From: Diphasiastrum complanatum
Taxonomy: Eukaryota > Streptophyta > Lycopodiopsida > Lycopodiales > Lycopodiaceae
NCBI GenBank assembly: GCA_029204225.1
Contig: CM055100.1
Location: 23,125,810 to 23,189,809 of the forward strand
Length of the DNA: 64,000 nucleotides
Direction of reading: 5' to 3'
This document shows, piece after piece, positions 10,459 to 22,097 of the stretch. The notes under the pieces were generated by a model that did no database searches, was not told where the DNA came from, and saw only the letters and a list, made by a program, of their open reading frames with translations. The position numbers and the translations under genes were made by a program. How positions within the stretch are numbered: the first letter of the stretch is position 1; each line of letters opens with the position of its first letter.

Positions 10459-13236
10459 TGCATTTGTTTCTTCACACCATTTTCTCAAACGAAAGACCTC
10501 AGAAGGGCAAAATCTCAACGCTTATTTACAAAACAGATCAAGCAAAGCTATACTTGATGGATCTTATGAACTCGCATAATACTATCCACGCCTACGTACT
10601 AACCCGATCAAGCAGAAACTATACTTGATCAATCTGATAAACTGACATACAGTCTCCTATATTCCTTCAATCGGTACAAGTGACATAAGACTACCCTATG
10701 CTTGATCCATCTGATAGATTGGCACACTATAATCCTATACTTCATCAAACTGATAAACTGATAATATTATCCACCGAAAAAGCTAGATCCAAAACAGACA
10801 CCTCACACGCGTCCAGCTAATCTCTCGTAAGATCTGCTGAAAACAATAGAGGCGGCCTGTTCCAACGCCTTTTACTTTTCATTATACCTAAAAAAACAAA
10901 CAAACATACTTATTTGCAGCCTCTGGCATGTCAAAGCAGCGATCCCTTCGTTTTCTGGAACGTATTAGGGTAACGAAAGCAGCCATAAACCAGCAAGATA
11001 TAACAAGCGTCAATAAAAATGCAGATCTAAGCTACATTTATAGCTAACAAATTCATCCTTGTCCTGTATTCAAGATACTGATAATATTCGAAAATTTTGC
11101 TCGTTATGAAGTTTGAGACAGCAATTTGGCACTTACTATGACTTGCACATCATCATTGAACTCATTTGCTTGCTAACAAAAGAAGTTGAGACACACGATA
11201 TCTAAAGCCGATCTGCAGGCTCAGCTGCTCGTCCTCTTCCTGCCAGATCTGCTCGATCCATCGCCTATCTTCTTCTTTTTCTGCCCTTTTTTTCTTTCTT
11301 TGTATCTTTCTCACCGCTGCATGTTGAACGCTGGAGCTCATGGAAGCGCATCCTTTGTTTTTGGAAGCGCAGTGTGAACTAATGGAAGCCCTTCCTCATA
11401 GACCACACCGCGTGCATTTTCTTTGGGCTACACTTTATGTGAAGGCATGGCTCCCATTGAGGCCCTTGAGAGGTCAAGGGCCCAAATAGCATAAACCTCA
11501 ACCCTAGGGGTTTATTTGTGGTGTAAACACTGCTTGGAATTTCTTTGGCGAGACGATAATTCAAAGAAGTTTATTTAAGTATCAAAGTTATCAAAAGTTC
11601 TTACGAATTTGAAGACCTACTTTCGCACACCATAAGTGCTTTCAAACTTTTGTTCATAGCCATTTCAAATCCATGAAGTCAAATACCCCATCCCCTCGAC
11701 TAGCATAAATCAAAAGGCATTCCAAAACCCTACACATGAGTGTTTAAGATTCTTAAAGGAGCATATCATAAGTGTTTATGCATCTTCTTATTGGTGCATA
11801 GGTGCCTCATGCAACTTAAAACTTACCTTGTCTGCAGTCTCAAATGTGTGCATGATGGATGTTGGTTTCCATGTCAGGCAAAAGCTTCCTATTTCATTCT
11901 TCCCACAATTAGTTCTTGCTTCAAGTCTCGTAGTTCTCTTCAAATCGTTGAATTGTCCTTTAATGCTTCTATGTCTAAGTTTTGGATTCACCAAATATCC
12001 CAAAAGCACCACTTAGGTTGTCTTGCTTTAGGTGGGAATTCCTCTTTCACTTCATCTTATGCTTTCCACTTTGTTGTCGACGTCTTCATTCACCTAAAAT
12101 AAGTACCACTCTCTATGTGACGTTAATTTTCACATTGAAAATTTTTTTCCATCTATTTTATTTTCTTCCCGAAAGCATGAAGCCTATTTTTCCACTCATT
12201 CTCCACAACTGATGGTACCATTTTAATATAAATTACACTCGTCCGTGATGTCCAATCTTTCTCAAATTTCATAGCAAGAGTCTTATGCTATGTGCCCTAC
12301 TCTGTTCAGACACATGACCTTCCACCAAGTTGTTTTTGCTACAAAACACTGTAATCTTTTTTGGATTTTATAGTAATTTTTGTGGATTTGTATGATTTCG
12401 AGCTCTCTTCGATGCTAGTATCAAGATTATCCATCTATTTCACCCTCCACCAAGTCTTTAACCACAAATTTTTTTTAGAAATAAGTGTTTTTTAGCTCTT
12501 TTCTTAGATAGGGTAAAATTTTGTAGAAAATGAAAAAAAATACATGTTCTCTATTTTGACCAAAATTACTCTAGTCTTTGTTGTGGTTGAGGTCACCCTA
12601 CCACTTTAGTCCCAATAGCTTACTTGGATTGATTTGACTAAGAAATGAGAGTTTTATGTCATTTTTGTCTCAAAAATGACATATTATAGTAGAAAAATGG
12701 TAAAACATTTATCACACTCACTTTTTGTCCAATTTTTTCTTGTTTGAAATTATGATTTTCTTTCTCACCTCAATAGCAACCCAAGTGCATTTTATCCACT
12801 TTTTGGCCTTGCCTTGCAAAGGCAATACTATGTGTTGAAGTTGGTCAATGTTAAGAAGAAAGTCAACGTTAAGTGGATTGGACTTTGGGCAATGGCTGAA
12901 TTTCCCAACATATAAGTGATTGCCTTGTTGCCTAAAACACTTCCGCAAGTAACTATGGTAAGTGGTTGCCTAAACACTTCTGCATGAAATTGCTACTATA
13001 AGTGATTGCCTAAAACACGAAGCACTTGTGCATGTAAATATAAAGTGATTGCCTCCTTTTATAACCAACATGCAGGGGTTAGGCTAATCGCATCCGACCA
13101 CCTTGTTTATGAGAGCATTAACATTTTTTGCCATTCTCGAGAGCTAAAACCCTAGAAAATCCTCATCGACGCAAATGACTCGTATGCAGGATCTTGCTTG
13201 TTGATCTTGTAAGGCTAGTAGTCTTTTGGCCAAATT
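10459..13236. other. COG5 5' flank and intergenic sequence
   Basis: Contains the COG5 5' UTR and promoter (minus orientation). The first 300 bases hold four diverged copies of CTATACTTGAT-type units followed by CTGATAAACTGA (from 10548, 10619, 10696 and 10735). Further right the sequence is AT-rich. A short phrase of the type AAGTGATTGCCTAAAACAC recurs about four times at 12905-13060. I find no coding feature. Confidence 0.4.
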
Positions 13237-14520
13237 TTGGAGTCTCATATACATAATGTCAACTATACTAAGACTTTCAATCGGGTAGTTAAGCATTCTT
13301 CAATCATACTTTTATTGTCATATGTTGTTGCAGCCAATTTAGAGATACATGAAGAAGATATCTACATGATACAGCTTGAAGTTTACATTAACAAAGGCAA
13401 AAATAATCATGTATGCAAACTCCATAAAGCACTTTATGGCTTGAAGCAATCTGCTAGAGCATGGTTCTAGAGGATCAACACTTTTCTTATCGATCACAGT
13501 TATGAACCACACACTTTAGACTCAAATGTCTACTTCAAATTAGTGTAGCGTTCTTTTTACTATTATCACTTTGTACATGGACGACACACTTCTCTTCAGC
13601 AAGAGAGTCAAATTTGAGAAATAAATGTTGTCTTCAAATTTTGACATGACAGATTTGGGCAAAGCTCAATATTATCTAAGTATTCAAATCCAAAGAGACA
13701 GAAAGAAGAAGTTAGAGATACATTTATAATATGTTGATCAAATATAATTTGATGAATTGCAAGTTAGCTCACTCACCAATGGAGCCAGGACTCAAATTGT
13801 CGAATGACCAATGTCTTCATACTATAGAAGAGAAGGAGCAGATGTGTGAGTACCCTCATCATTCGATGGTATATAAGGTTCTCTTATGCATGCAATGATC
13901 TGTACCAAACCAGACATAGCTTTTGCGGTCAGTTCTTAAGTTAGTTTATGGATAATTCTGAAATTACACATTGGAAGGTTCTCATCAAAGTTACGAGATA
14001 TATTCGAGCTACTATGGACCTATGCATTTGTTATAGAGTAGTTGACAATGACAAACTCAATATTCTCATTGCTTATTCAAATGCAAGTTGGGTAGGAGAT
14101 GTAGACACTCGTCCACATCTAGATTTACATTCTTCGTCACAACGGTTTGATGTCATGGAATAGTCGCAAGCAAACTTCAACAGCTCTATCATCTATCGAA
14201 TCAGAGTATATCACAGTCTCTCAAGCTACAAAAGAATTAGTGTGGTTGAGAAATTTACTTTCGGACATTTGTCTGAAACAATATAGTCCGATTATTTTAT
14301 TTTTTGATACAGCCGGCCAACCCCAAGCTTCATTCTAGGAGTAAGCACAATGAAATTAAGTATCACTATGTCAAAAGCAAAGTTCTCGACAAAGAGGTAA
14401 ACTTGTAGTACTGTCCGAACGCAAGACATGACAGTTGATATTTTTTACTAAGGCATTAAGCTTAAATGTACACAAGAAGTTTTGTGCAAAACTGAGTTTG
14501 AAGGTCAAGGCATTTATTCA
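13237..14520 (+). pseudogene. copia RT-RNase H remnant
   Basis: Copia reverse transcriptase and RNase H motifs appear in order on the plus strand but in shifting frames. They are YTKTFNRVVKHSS, then VCKLHKALYGLKQSARAW (about 13410-13468), the catalytic LYMDDTLLFSK (about 13575), DMTDLGKAQYYLSIQIQR, then RNase H blocks SWNSRKQTSTALSSIESEY (about 14150-14205) and TKELVWLRNLL. Between NLEIHE and EDIYMIQ the family normally has a segment containing MDV and a catalytic Asp; it is missing here. Many stops and frameshifts are present. The fragment ends at a purine-rich AAGGGAGAG just before the LTR at 14534. The upstream gag, protease and integrase are absent. Confidence 0.82.
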
Positions 14521-14533
14521 AATTAAGGGAGAG

Positions 14534-15304
14534 TGTCGGACTATTCTCCCATAACAGCATGTTAGAAGTCCAAGAATCAAGAAACTAACCAGCCTTTTGA
14601 TTCTTGGACATCCCAAGAACATCAAGAACTGGATTGTACAGATATATGCAAGAATCACACCACAGACCCAGCCTATTTAGTTTACTTGAATGTTGGTTTC
14701 TACATTAATCGACAAGAAAGCAAGAAAGCCAATCCACTCTAAAAAAGCAGCAAATCTAATCCACTCTACAGTCCACAACCACACACAATATGAATGGAAG
14801 GGCATGATCATAGGGGAATCACTCAAGAGAACAATCATGATCAAGGATCTTAGTGTAGCATCAAACTCATTGGAATTCTTCTTACTAAGCATGGAGTAGA
14901 TACAATGCAAAAAGCTCTTCTTCACAAAGAGGGAGTCTCTTAAAAAAGCAAGAGAACTCCTTAGGTGGCATCCTAGTGGAATTTTCACATTTTACAAATT
15001 ACAAGTGGAATATTGCTCTCCACTAGAGGTCACCATCAAAAGGTGGCTCACTCTACTTTCTTTAAGAGGGGTCTACTTGCATTTATTACATTTGCTTAGA
15101 AATACTAGTTCCTACATGGTCATTCCATCTTCCGGGATTCACCATGAGGCTTACACAGTTATTGCTTGTTATTACTAACTAGCATTTCTTGGCTCTTAGT
15201 CTTCATTCGTCTCGTCTTCTCAGAGACCTCCTCGATCTAAGGTGAGAGGTGCTCTTGAGTTGCTCTGTCCGATTATCTTGGAGATTCGACAGAATCAGCC
15301 AACA
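14534..15304 (+). repeat. copia 3' LTR
   Basis: Starts TGTCGGACTA directly after the purine tract GGGAGAG that ends the RNase H remnant, and ends GCCAACA. A second copy lies at about 25755-26566. Shared blocks include CACTAGAGGTCACCATCAAA and AGGTGGCTCACTCTA. This fits the TG...CA ends of a copia LTR of about 770 bp. Confidence 0.72.
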
Positions 15305-15819
15305 TCATCTCACCCCTAATGTGTTGCAGGATGCACTGCAACTCATATTGGACGATGTCGCTCCGCTTTCGCATTGGCGTCTTCGATCGTCACTTGGAAA
15401 AGCGTAGATCCTCGTTCGCTTACATAAAACCAAGTGTTTATTGTCGCCAGTCTTTGTCACAAAAACGGTTTTTCATGAATTGTCGCAGTTTAACCAGAAT
15501 GTCTTATTGCTGCAGTTGGTTGACATTCTCAAAATTGGAGAGCTCTCAGCAACTTCACAACTTGTATGCTTGAGTGCTTTCCATGTGTCTCTTTGTTTTG
15601 TCACTTGTATCTGTCATTGACAATTTCATCTTTGATTTCTTAGCAGATTCTATCTTCTGGGAGGTCTGTATCCTCCATTTGCCTCTGGGTGTTTCTGTGG
15701 TTATTCTCTCAGTTGAAGTTCCAGTCTCAAGAAAAACCTTTGATCTGCAGGTTGCACAAACTTTGGTTATCAGTCTCAAGGGGATGGACTCATCATCAAG
15801 AAATTGGTAGTAGGAACAG
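15305..15819. other. no gene recognised
   Basis: Lies between the copia LTR and the tail of the minus-strand gag unit. Frames here are short. It may be the 3' end of the minus-strand element, but no LTR boundary is visible. Confidence 0.3.
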
Positions 15820-16657
15820 ATTTGGATGGACGGTTTGATAACAGAAAGAAAACATGATGAAGACTTGGTGGAAGGGTGAGGGGACTGATAGTTCTATGGT
15901 TGCAGTCTTGGACCCTTGCAACGGTGAGCTTTGACCACCACTTGCTAGGTGAGGAGCTCACTTTATTTCCAGGTTCACGTTTGTCTTCATCTTTCTTTTT
16001 CTGCAGCTCTTTCTTTCGATCCGCTACTTTTGGATCTCTTTGGACTTCATAAGAGGGGATTCAACTATCATTGCTCCAGAGAGTTTCTTTTGATCAAGGT
16101 TGATCTGACTCATTTGTTGCCTAAGTTTTGTCCTTTCCTCCTCAGCTTCTTGGATCTTTCTCTTTATTTGTTCTGGCTGCTTTTCCTACTTCTTAGATCT
16201 TCGTTTGGCTGATCATCCATTGTAGGTGGCAGTTGGTCTCCACAGGACATTTGCAATGATCTATCAGCTGCTTCAGACTATCAAAACTTGGGATTTCTCA
16301 GAAGAACAGTAAACGGATGATAAACAAACAGATGGAAGGAAGGATGGTGGTGGCAACGGTAGATGGTGTGAATGATAGGCATGAAAATGGGGGCAGAAGT
16401 ATGGCAAGAGGTTGGTTGAAGAAAGAGACTGATTTCTCAATGTTTGTGTTTCCCTTTCTGAAGGATCTTCGTCGTAACTAGGGTACTTCTTCTGATTGAG
16501 TCTCTTTGGATTGCCCATCTGTCTTCTTAGCCTTGTCGTTTTCATATTTGACTTGTGACCTTGGCTGTCGATCTTGTTGGTGTTGTTGTTGGCAGCGTAA
16601 CTGCTTCAGGGGAGAAAAACTGTCAATTCCTTGTGAAGGTTGTTCTTGGTTGGACAT
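15820..16657 (-). pseudogene. degraded accessory ORF downstream of minus-strand gag
   Basis: A frame starting with ATG at 16657 (MSNQEQPSQGIDSF) follows the gag stop by about 70 bases on the same strand. It has the same order as the plus-strand unit, where MSSNQSSSS at 22098 follows gag. What remains is a Gln/Lys/Ser-rich polar segment (KQLRCQQQHQQDRQPRS) and then a Pro-rich tail that broadly matches the C-terminal half of the plus-strand accessory ORF. The N-terminal structured part, with DGYxLEAI, is not seen and seems deleted. Frames break repeatedly beyond about 16480. I do not recognise a family. Confidence 0.45.
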
Positions 16658-16726
16658 TGTAGCAGATGACGGAATATCGGTTTCACTTTCTTTCGACAAG
16701 GACTCATTTCATATTGTCTTTTTGCA

Positions 16727-18179
16727 TTATGGTGTTGGCGTATTGTGCGGTGTTGTAGAAGTTTGCAAGAAACTTCTCGGTTGGACAGCAGGTTTAACTG
16801 TTGGGTTGCTATGGTGCTTGTGTTGTGTTGTCGTGAGGATCCTATTGTGATTCGTAACTGACGTGATGGGCAGGTAGGATCTTGGTCGGTTGTTTTGGAC
16901 AGTTTTTGAAACTGTGTCTCCTAATACAGTCGGGACACTCAGGATGGTACTTGGTCTTGACTGGACAATCAACCATGAAGTGGCCAGTTTCACCACAGAT
17001 GAAACATCTGGTGTGCGTGGCCCTTGTATAACTGCATAGCCATCTTGTATGGCTAATGGTTCTGGACTTTCTGATGGATATTCATGATAAGGCAAGGCAT
17101 TTCCAGATTGTGATGTGTGTTCTTCATATTGTTGGACTATATGTGCGTGGATAGGCGGATATGAAGGACAAGCATCAACAGGATGCGTAGCCCGGCAGTG
17201 TGGGCACCATATTGTTTTTCGTTTATAAGGTACCTGTGTAGGGTTTGGCTGACCAGACATATTGCTTTGGATAGACTTCAGGGTAGCTTGAAACTCATTG
17301 GTGAGTTTCTCCATCTGTAGTTGATGTTGCTTATTAAGCAACTCCAACTGGGATTTCCAAAGCTGATCTCGGGTGTCCTCGATCGGCTTCGACTCATGGA
17401 TAGGAGCACGTGGTGCTCTTCTTTTCCTAGATTCATCAACATTTGATCCCTCGTCTTCTTCCTTGATGGCATCAGACATAGCTAACTTTAGACTCGTGTA
17501 TTCATCATTGGATTTAAGCTTGCATCTAATCCATCTTGGAAGGCCGACTAAGAACCAGATGATGAGCATCTGTTCAGAGGGCTGTTGTTGTATTTGACTT
17601 TTGAGGCATTTGAAACGCTCGATGTAGTCTCGTACACGTTCGTCTTTTGTCAATTTGATGTACTCAATTGGACAAAAGGGCTCTCTACCAAGCGAAAGGG
17701 ATTAAAACACTTGATAAAGGATTCTTTCAAAATTGACCAGTCTGTCTTTTCATCACGATCAAGGTTGAAAAACCAATCACGTGCTTTAGCGATCATTGGT
17801 CATCGAAAACAATTGGACCATAGCATCGGGAGATGTTTCGCCATATACATCACATGCATTCTCAAAGATTTGCAAAAATCTTTGAGAGTCCGAAGTACCG
17901 TCAAACTTTGGTAGGTCTAGTTTTGGTGTACGTCTCTCAAGATGAGCTCCGTGGGTAGCAGAAATTCCATTAGTGTTGGTTCTAACCCGTGAGGGCTCAG
18001 CACCAGAAAAATGGGGTCGTGCACGTGAGGACTCGGCTCTATCAGGTTCTTGTCTGTCGAATGGGTTTGTAGATGGCTCTTGGAGTTCGGCCCACATTCG
18101 GTAGAACCTGTTCAGCTACAGGAAACCTGATCTCGTATGGATAATCGTCTGGGACTTGAGGATCGTTTTGTTGGTCCAT
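16727..18179 (-). pseudogene. Ty3/gypsy-type gag (unit A)
   Basis: The reading begins at ATG 18179 (MDQQNDPQVPDDYPYEI), which aligns with the plus-strand gag start at 20235. A frameshift follows almost at once. The retrotransposon-gag core is then readable: LDLPKFDGTSDSQRFLQIFE, RVRDYIERFKCLKSQIQQ, IIWFLVGLPRWIRCKLK and DAIKEEDEGS. A basic linker leads to a zinc knuckle WCPHCRATHPVDACPSY of the unusual form CX2CX3HX4C (about 17190-17215). At least one more frameshift lies near 17660-17780. The unit is followed by the accessory ORF remnant and not by protease or RT. It faces its homologue at 20235 head to head. Confidence 0.8.
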
Positions 18180-18209
18180 TGGGTACTGGTAATTTTTTCT
18201 GTGCTGGGG

Positions 18210-19560
18210 TTTTTTTTTTTTTTTTTGGTTTTGCGGTCCCTACAGTTTACGGTTTACGGTGGCGGTGGATTGCGGTTATGTGTGGGTGATGGCGGGTGGG
18301 CAGGTCGAACGTTTGCGATTGTGGAATGCGGTCTGTGACGATGCAGTATGGTTTCGACGGTAAATGCGGTGGTAACGGGTCAAGGTATTCAGGCGGGTCA
18401 GTGCAATGGTAATGATTTAAAGGTGGAGGTGTTGTGATTACAGTGTCAGCGGGCTGAATGCGGTGTCAATCGACTGATTGTGGATCTTGTTAGAGGGTTG
18501 CCTGTGGGTGGATGGAGTGGGAATGATTGCGGGTGAAGGGTCCGTGTGCAGGAGTAAGATGGCGTTTACGGATGAGTTGGAGCGGTTGCGTGCTTCACGG
18601 ATGCAGGGTGGAGATTTGTTTGCAATGGAGTGCGGTTAGTTGCGGAGGAGATGGCCATGGGCAGTCGTAGTGTTGTTTGTTGACGGTTTGATGCAGTTGT
18701 GATGGGCGAAGGTAGGTGTGGTTGCGGTGTATGCGGGTACTATGGGAGAATGAGATCTCTACGGGAAAGACTTGCTCTTCGTGGGAATACGGTTGCTACG
18801 GGGTATACGAGTTGTTTGTGGAGGTTAGAAGGTGAATTGTTAGTGGATGAAGATCGGATTGCGATGGGGTGCGGGTTGAACGGCTGGGTGCGATTTTAAT
18901 GGCTGGTGGCGGTGTCAACGGCTGGATGCGGGTGTTTGTGGTTGTGGCGGTCGAAGGTGGTCGTGGTAGCCGTAAGGCGTCTGTTTGCGGGTCAAGTGCG
19001 GTCTATTGCGGTTGATTGTGGTAAGTTACGGGTTGTGGCAGTCTGTTGCGATCAAGGGCGGCCGAGTGTAGTCGTAGGGCCGTAGGAGTGGTGTGGTCAC
19101 AGGGCAAGACAGAGGGTTATTTGTTTGGGGGTGTTTGCGGTGTTTGTAGAGCGGTCGTGATGAAGTGCGGAGGGTGGTGTGGTACAGTGTAATGCGGTCA
19201 GTGCAATGCGGTCTGTAAGGTGGGGAAAGTGCGGATGGTGTGGGGCAAAAGGTATGTTGAATGAGATGGTAGGTGGGCAGTTGCAGAGGTGAGGAAGGTG
19301 GGTGACTGGGGTAGCATTTGGTGACAACGATGGAGTTTGGGTGGATGTGAAGCTGGGTGTTGCTGTGGATGAGTGGAAAGTGGTTATTGCAGTTGTTGTA
19401 GTGCAATCAGCTGAGGTGGTAATTCGGTGCGGTGCAGGTGGAATGCGGTGGATGTGGTATGTTGCGGTTACAGGGGAATGCAGTGGGGCAGACGTTGCGG
19501 TGCGTTGCGGATATTGTGATCGCTATGGTGCAGAGGCTGATGCAATCACGATGGCTTAAT
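18210..19560 (-). repeat. GCGGT-rich tract upstream of gag unit A
   Basis: A 17-base T run (18210-18226, an A run on the gag strand) lies 31 bases before the gag start. Beyond it, about 1.3 kb of strongly G-skewed plus-strand sequence repeats TGCGGT/GTTGCGG phrases dozens of times with no fixed period. Read on the gag strand these are ACCGCA units. The tract is compositionally unlike the AT-rich surroundings and has no conserved ORF. By position it is the 5' leader of unit A. Confidence 0.65.
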
Positions 19561-19799
19561 GCAGATGTAGGCCCGTGTCGTGGCTCTCATTTACAGCATT
19601 GTAATAGAAAGATAGATTGTCAGATAGATCGTTAATGCAGGCTGTGGTTTTGAGATAAGTCGTGCGTATCAGTTCTGATCGTCGTTGGAACTGTTTGTGG
19701 CTAGCGTGGATCTGGGTTGGTGGAAGCAGGCCGTCGGTGGAGATTGCACTGGATGGTCATCAGTTGAGATTGGACTGGATGGTCGTTGGTTGAGATCTG
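19561..19799. other. spacer between the two head-to-head gag units
   Basis: The transition between the GCGGT-rich leader of unit A and the leader of unit B. I could not place a clear LTR end, PBS or target duplication here. Confidence 0.3.
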
Positions 19800-19960
19800 A
19801 CACTATTGAAGACTTTTGTCAAATCTTGACTGGAGACTTCTGTCAATCTCGACCGGAGACTTCTGTCAAATCTCGACCAGAGACTTCTGTCAAATCTCGA
19901 CCGGAGACTTTTGTCACATCTCAACCGAAGGCATTCCCTTAGATCTCAACCGCGTGTTTT
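19800..19960 (+). repeat. short tandem repeats in leader of gag unit B
   Basis: About five units built on TCTCGACCGGAGACTTCTGT, with period about 24, lie 270-430 bases upstream of the gag start at 20235. The core TCTCGACCGA recurs downstream at 21893-22062 and in the large array at 24290-25175. A 15-base A run (20157-20171) follows, 63 bases before the gag ATG, in a layout matching unit A. Confidence 0.75.
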
Positions 19961-20234
19961 CTATCAATTCTCAATCGAGTGTTTGAATTTACAATATCGA
20001 CCTAGTCAACTCCAAAACTAAGTCAACTCTATTATTTGACTAGGTTCCAATATTGGCCAATTGCCACAGTTCTCACACTAGTTTCTTGCAAAATCCTAAC
20101 ATTAAACACTGTGCCATTTGGACACCCCACATTATTAGACCCCGTCTAATATTCTTAAAAAAAAAAAAAAACCCAAAGTTACACAAGAGTCCACGAGACC
20201 TATATACTCAATCTTTAGGTACTCTAGAGTTGCT

Positions 20235-21887
20235 ATGGATCGTCCTTACGATCCGAATTTCGTAGAGGACTATCCACCAGAGATGGTCTCTCCATCTACC
20301 GAGCAGACTCAATTCAATAGATATTCTAGGATGAAGTCCCAAGTCCAGGAGCCCTCAACCAACCCATTTGACAGATGGGAACCCATGCGTTTTGAAGCTC
20401 CATACGATCACCCACACTTTCATGTTGTCGAATCATCACATGCACGAGCTCACTTAAATGGGACTTTTGCAAATAATGTTCCACGTACTGAAAAATGTAT
20501 TCCAAAGTTAGATTTACCTAAGTATGACGATAACACTGACCCCAAAGATTCCTTCACGTCTTTGAGAATGCATGTGATGTCTATGGTGAGACATCACCAG
20601 AAGCCATGGCCCAGCTCTTCTCGATGACCATGATCGATCGAGCACGAGAATGGTTTTTTAACCTTGATCATGAAGATAAACGAGACTGGTCACTCTTGAA
20701 GGAAGCATTCATCAAATGATTCAAGCCATTTCGTTTGATCGAAAGTCTTTTTGTCAAGTTGAGTAACATCAAAATGACAAAAGATGAGAAAGTACGTGAC
20801 TACATAAAAAGATTTAAAAGATTAAAAAGTCAGGTACAGGAACAACCAACTGAATCTATGCTCATGATTTGGTTCCTCGTTGAACTCCCATGATGGATAC
20901 GACATGAACTTCGCTCCAATGATGAATACACATCATTGAAACAAGCCATGTCTGATGCCATTTGAGAAGAAGATGGGGGATCAGATGTCGATGAGCCACG
21001 TGAACGGAGAGCACATCGTGCTGTCCAAGAAGCTCAACCAAATGAGGAAACATGAAAACAATTATGGAAAATACAAATGGAGTTGCTTAACCAGCAACAC
21101 CAACAACAATGGAGAAACTCACGAAAAAATTTCAAAATACTCTTAAGTCTATCCAGAGCTTGATGTCGGGTCAGTTATCCACTGGCCAAATCCATCATAG
21201 ACGAGAGAATACTTGGTGCCCTCACTGTCGAGGTGCACACACTGGCAATGAGTGTCCATCCTACCAACCAGTCCTAGATACTTCATTGATCAAATGTGAC
21301 ATCTGCGACTTTATGGGACATACCTCACTCTATTGCTACTATAACCCAAGGAACCAGTCTCAAAACCACTAAGGGGGCCATTATCAACCCCTCGACAACT
21401 GTTTGTTTCACAAAACCAACACCAGCACTACCCACCATGAAACAACCAAGTCCATATACAAGAGTTGCCTAGACAGTCTATACATGAACCTCATCCACAA
21501 CTGGCACTCTTAGGTCCACCTCCAAGGGGACAACTTGATCAAGGAGCACAAAAACATAGACACCCTCGAGAATCTGCACAAACACATCTTGTAGATAACT
21601 CCTATGATCACACATACAATCACGATACAACACTCCCATCTGCTAGTTCTCAACCATATCCAAATGTCAACTCCTGCTCATGCAAATGCGATGAGTATTC
21701 CATGACCTCAGAAAGCCAAGCGCAGCTCGCCATCCAAGATGGTTATGCTATTGCCACAGGACCAATGAGCAACTCCTGTTTTATTTGTGGCGAAACTAGC
21801 CACTTCATGGTTGATTGTAAAGTAAGAACCAATACCATGCGGAGTGTCCAGACTGTGTTCGTAATCACAGTTTCAAAGACTGTCTAA
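20235..21887 (+). pseudogene. Ty3/gypsy-type gag (unit B)
   Basis: Starts MDRPYDPNFVEDYPPEM at 20235. The shared block VQEPSTNPFDRWEP matches unit A. The gag core continues through IPKLDLPKYDDNTDP, AREWFFNLDHEDKRDWSLLK, KVRDYIKRFKRLKSQVQEQP and NDEYTSLKQAMSDAI with several frameshifts and stops (for example near 20580, 20717, 20892 and 20964). Three Cys-His boxes are visible: WCPHCRGAHTGNECPSY (CX2CX3HX4C, about 21210), CDICDFMGHTSLYC (about 21296) and CFICGETSHFMVDC (about 21777). The sequence ends ITVSKTV and a stop. Plant gypsy gag usually leads into protease-RT. Here a spacer of TCTCGACCGA repeats and the accessory ORF follow. This looks like a non-autonomous gag-only element, now decayed. 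Confidence 0.8.
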
Positions 21888-21892
21888 ACAAC

Positions 21893-22062
21893 CTAACATG
21901 ATCCTCCCATCTCGACCGAAGCCTTCCCATCACATCTCGACCGAACCCTTCCAATCCAATCTCGACTAACGCCCCTCCATCCCATCTCGACCGAGAGCAT
22001 CCATCACATCTCGACTGAGCCGAAGCTACTGTTATCACTGTCTCCAATCTCAACCGAGCCAC
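21893..22062 (+). repeat. TCTCGACCGA repeats between gag and accessory ORF
   Basis: About six imperfect units of CATCTCGACCGAACCCTTCC type, 20-40 bases apart, fill the spacer between the gag stop and the ATG at 22098. The core is the same as in the leader repeats at 19800-19960. Confidence 0.75.
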
Positions 22063-22097
22063 TTTTTCCAGACCACTATTTTTTTCAGTTTTCCACC

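Noticed and set aside
19026-19559. Open frames on both strands in the GCGGT-rich tract
   Set aside because: Low-complexity composition keeps frames open on both strands; no conserved protein content.
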